Assembly: GCF_025154075.1 (NCBI RefSeq)
Contig: NZ_JAOAMU010000001.1
Location: 763,232 to 827,231, forward strand
Source: Chryseobacterium herbae
GTDB taxonomy: Bacteria; Bacteroidota; Bacteroidia; Flavobacteriales; Weeksellaceae
Length of the DNA stretch: 64,000 bases
Reading direction: 5' to 3'
The position numbers and the translations under genes are program-made. This document shows, piece by piece, positions 62,698-64,000 of the stretch; within the stretch, counting starts at the first letter, position 1, and each line of letters begins with the position of its first letter. The notes under the pieces were generated by a model. It ran no database searches and was not told the origin of the DNA. It saw only the letters and a list, made by a program, of their open reading frames with translations.

Positions 62698-62713
62698 TGA
62701 AAATCTTTGTAGA

Positions 62714-62983
62714 TTATTTTCTTAAACCTAGTTCAGCAATAATTGCTCTATATCTTGCGATATCTTTGTTTTTAAGGTAATCTAGTAAACTTTTTCTCTT
62801 ACCTACCAATTTCACTAGAGATCTCTCTGTGTTGAAATCGTGACGGTTAGACTTTAGGTGTTGAGATAAGTGATTGATTCTGAAAGTGAAAAGAGCGATT
62901 TGTCCTTCAGCACTTCCTGTGTCTGTTGCAGATTTTCCATGTTTTGAGAAAATTTCCTGCTTTTTTTCTGTTGTTAAGTACAT
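62714..62983 (-). CDS. rpsO: 30S ribosomal protein S15
   Basis: 89 residues, standard length. GSAEGQIALFTFRINHLSQH near residue 23 and LKSNRHDFNTERSLVKLVGK then RKSLLDYLKNKD are the S15 hallmarks (h..DfhsrrgLl.lv.kRr.lL.YL). It binds 16S rRNA in the central domain. In many bacteria rpsO directly precedes pnp. Here both are on the minus strand but separated by 3.3 kb carrying a transporter and a PagL-like gene. -7 box TAATTTTG at 63026-63019. Confidence 0.97.
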   Translation of the reverse strand: MYLTTEKKQEIFSKHGKSATDTGSAEGQIALFTFRINHLSQHLKSNRHDFNTERSLVKLVGKRKSLLDYLKNKDIARYRAIIAELGLRK

Positions 62984-63018
62984 TCCAATATTGTTTAATG
63001 ATTATTATGTAACGGGTG

Positions 63019-63026
63019 CAAAATTA
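63019..63026 (-). promoter_or_regulatory. -7 box of rpsO
   Basis: Minus-strand TAATTTTG (TAnnTTTG), 36 bases before the rpsO ATG. Confidence 0.62.
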
Positions 63027-63135
63027 CAACTATTTTTTAAATCAGCAAAACATTATTGATTTCATGTATCAAAATTGATAGAAAAAAATGTTAAAAATTT
63101 CTTAATAAATTGTATGAGATCCAACGAAAAGGCAG

Positions 63136-63143
63136 TAATTTTG
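63136..63143 (+). promoter_or_regulatory. -7 box before the 63158 gene
   Basis: TAATTTTG lies 14 bases before ATG 63158 and inside any longer reading frame (ATG-like start at 63110), so it decides the start in favour of 63158 with a very short leader. Confidence 0.62.
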
Positions 63144-63157
63144 CATACGAATTACAA

Positions 63158-63709
63158 ATGAGAAAAATTTTATTCTTTACAGCAGTCAGCACTTTTTTAC
63201 TGGTCGGCATTATTTCAGTGAAAGCACAGAAAAATCCGGACCATAAAGTAAAAAAAATCCTTTACTTCAATCCCGAGGTAGAACCTGACATTGAGGAAAT
63301 TAAAGAACCTACCAACCATGCTTTCTTTAGCGCGGTTTCCGATAATTTTAGTGGCAGAAGAAATAAAATGCTCAGAGCAGAGGTTCAGCTCCCCTTCGAC
63401 AGCATAGAAAAACAGACCATCACGGATTACTGTGTCAATAACGATGCTGATTTTGCCATTGTTCCCAAAGTAAGATATTTCAAAGTAGGAATCGGAAAAT
63501 ATGTGTTTTCCAATCAGGTAGTGGTCAGCATGAAGCTTTTTGATGCTGAAGGAAATTTGGTGACCGAATCGGATTACGATACTTACCGCAAAAACATGCG
63601 CCTTTTGGGCTCTACTGAAAACTCTGTTAAAATTGGTACAGACGGGGCGATAAAGGGGATTTTGAAAAAGCTTAGAAAACTAAAACCTTCTGCTGGGACG
63701 GAGCTTTAA
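63158..63709 (+). CDS. Secreted protein of unknown function
   Basis: 183 residues from ATG 63158. Signal peptide MRKILFFTAVSTFLLVGIIS, cleaved near VKAQ. The mature protein is alpha/beta with DADFAIVPKVRYFKVGIGKY near residue 100 and VVVSMKLFDAEGNLV near residue 122. A Lys-rich helix is at the end (AIKGILKKLRKLKPSAG). The layout, a beta-sheet with 'v.mkl.DaeGnlv', resembles DUF4136/GNA1162-like lipoproteins that act in envelope assembly, but I cannot assign it. It is followed directly by a tandem repeat. Confidence 0.75.
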   Translation: MRKILFFTAVSTFLLVGIISVKAQKNPDHKVKKILYFNPEVEPDIEEIKEPTNHAFFSAVSDNFSGRRNKMLRAEVQLPFDSIEKQTITDYCVNNDADFAIVPKVRYFKVGIGKYVFSNQVVVSMKLFDAEGNLVTESDYDTYRKNMRLLGSTENSVKIGTDGAIKGILKKLRKLKPSAGTEL

Positions 63710-63713
63710 AGTG

Positions 63714-64000
63714 AATGGTCAATTTTGCTGCGCAAGTCAATAGTCAATTGAGGGCGGATAGTAAGATTCACAACTGACGATTCACAATTCACCTTCTTTC
63801 AATATTCCTCGACCGTCAATGGTCAATTTTGCTGCGCAAGTCAATAGTTAATTGAGGGCGGATAGTAAGATTCACAACTGACGATTCACAATTCACCTTC
63901 TTTCAATATTCTTCGACCGTCAATGGTCAATTTTGCTGCGCAAGTCAATAGTTAATTGAGGGCGGATAGTAAGATTCACAACTGACGATTCACAATTCAC
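63714..64000. repeat. 104-bp tandem repeat array, continuing past the window
   Basis: The segment TTTTGCTGCGCAAGTCAATA starts at 63723, 63827 and 63931, an exact 104-base period, with about 2.8 copies visible and few changes between them (for example ATAGTCAATT versus ATAGTTAATT). Units contain inverted words (TCAATTTTGC, TTCACAATTCACC) but no coding sequence. Diverged single copies lie at 39.9 kb and 47.35 kb. Confidence 0.85.

Noticed and set aside
63110..63157. N-terminal extension of the 63158 protein
   Set aside because: A -7 box lies inside it, and the signal peptide begins only at ATG 63158.
63714..64000. CRISPR array
   Set aside because: The whole 104-bp unit repeats without unique spacers, and no cas genes are near.

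Overview
The window is a continuous piece of chromosome from a member of the Bacteroidota, most likely a Chryseobacterium-like flavobacterium. The evidence is a type IX secretion (T9SS) sorting tail on the first gene, many signal peptides and lipoproteins, modest G+C, and almost no Shine-Dalgarno sequences. Repeated -7 boxes of the flavobacterial form TAnnTTTG sit just before many starts, and families typical of the group are present (YceI pair, DUF1800/DUF1501 pair, M1 peptidase fused to an ABC permease, outer-membrane beta-barrels). Genus assignment is inference; no rRNA or ordinary tRNA gene was seen.

Layout. 1-2 kb: end of a large secreted adhesin-like protein. 2.1-4.8 kb: an operon of a transglycosylase-like protein, tsaE, alanine dehydrogenase and a small lipoprotein-like protein. 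5.0-7.0 kb: a LytS/LytTR two-component pair and a small beta-barrel. 7.3-9.6 kb: a cation/proton antiporter. 11.0-19.1 kb: a type VI secretion cargo locus, made of a LysM protein, a LysM/PAAR-like (DUF4280) protein, an 870-residue effector with both a lysozyme/transglycosylase-like and an amidase domain, and AT-rich lipoproteins that look like periplasmic immunity proteins. 19.3-35.7 kb: mostly housekeeping and metabolism (tyrA, DUF2089 regulator, serine hydrolase, sdaA, Crp-like regulator, azoR, amt, two YceI, glk, DUF1800/DUF1501).

35.8-45.5 kb is the most interesting part: an RNA-repair locus. It holds the RNA ligase rtcB, a TerD-like RtcB-neighbour protein, a WYL regulator, two RlaP-type nucleotidyltransferases, an ATP-grasp of the R2K clade and unknown genes between them. 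Between rtcB and the TerD-like gene lies a tRNA-like sequence on the minus strand with an enlarged anticodon arm. It is followed by repeats of one motif and by a 16-base segment perfectly complementary to the start of the TerD-like coding sequence. The rtcB and first nucleotidyltransferase genes share a spaced composite promoter (ACGCA-N5-ATTGCGCACTT-N6-TTACTTTGCATTA), so they probably form one regulon. I infer an RNA-damage response in which an RNA leader may act as sensor.

46-64 kb: a DUF2975/XRE pair, an ABC transporter with an M1 peptidase-permease fusion, a MarR regulator with an outer-membrane receptor and an M13 peptidase, pnp and rpsO separated by a sugar transporter and an acyloxyacyl hydrolase, and a secreted protein. 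The window ends inside a 104-bp tandem repeat. Several families of short dispersed palindromic repeats fill the intergenic spaces.
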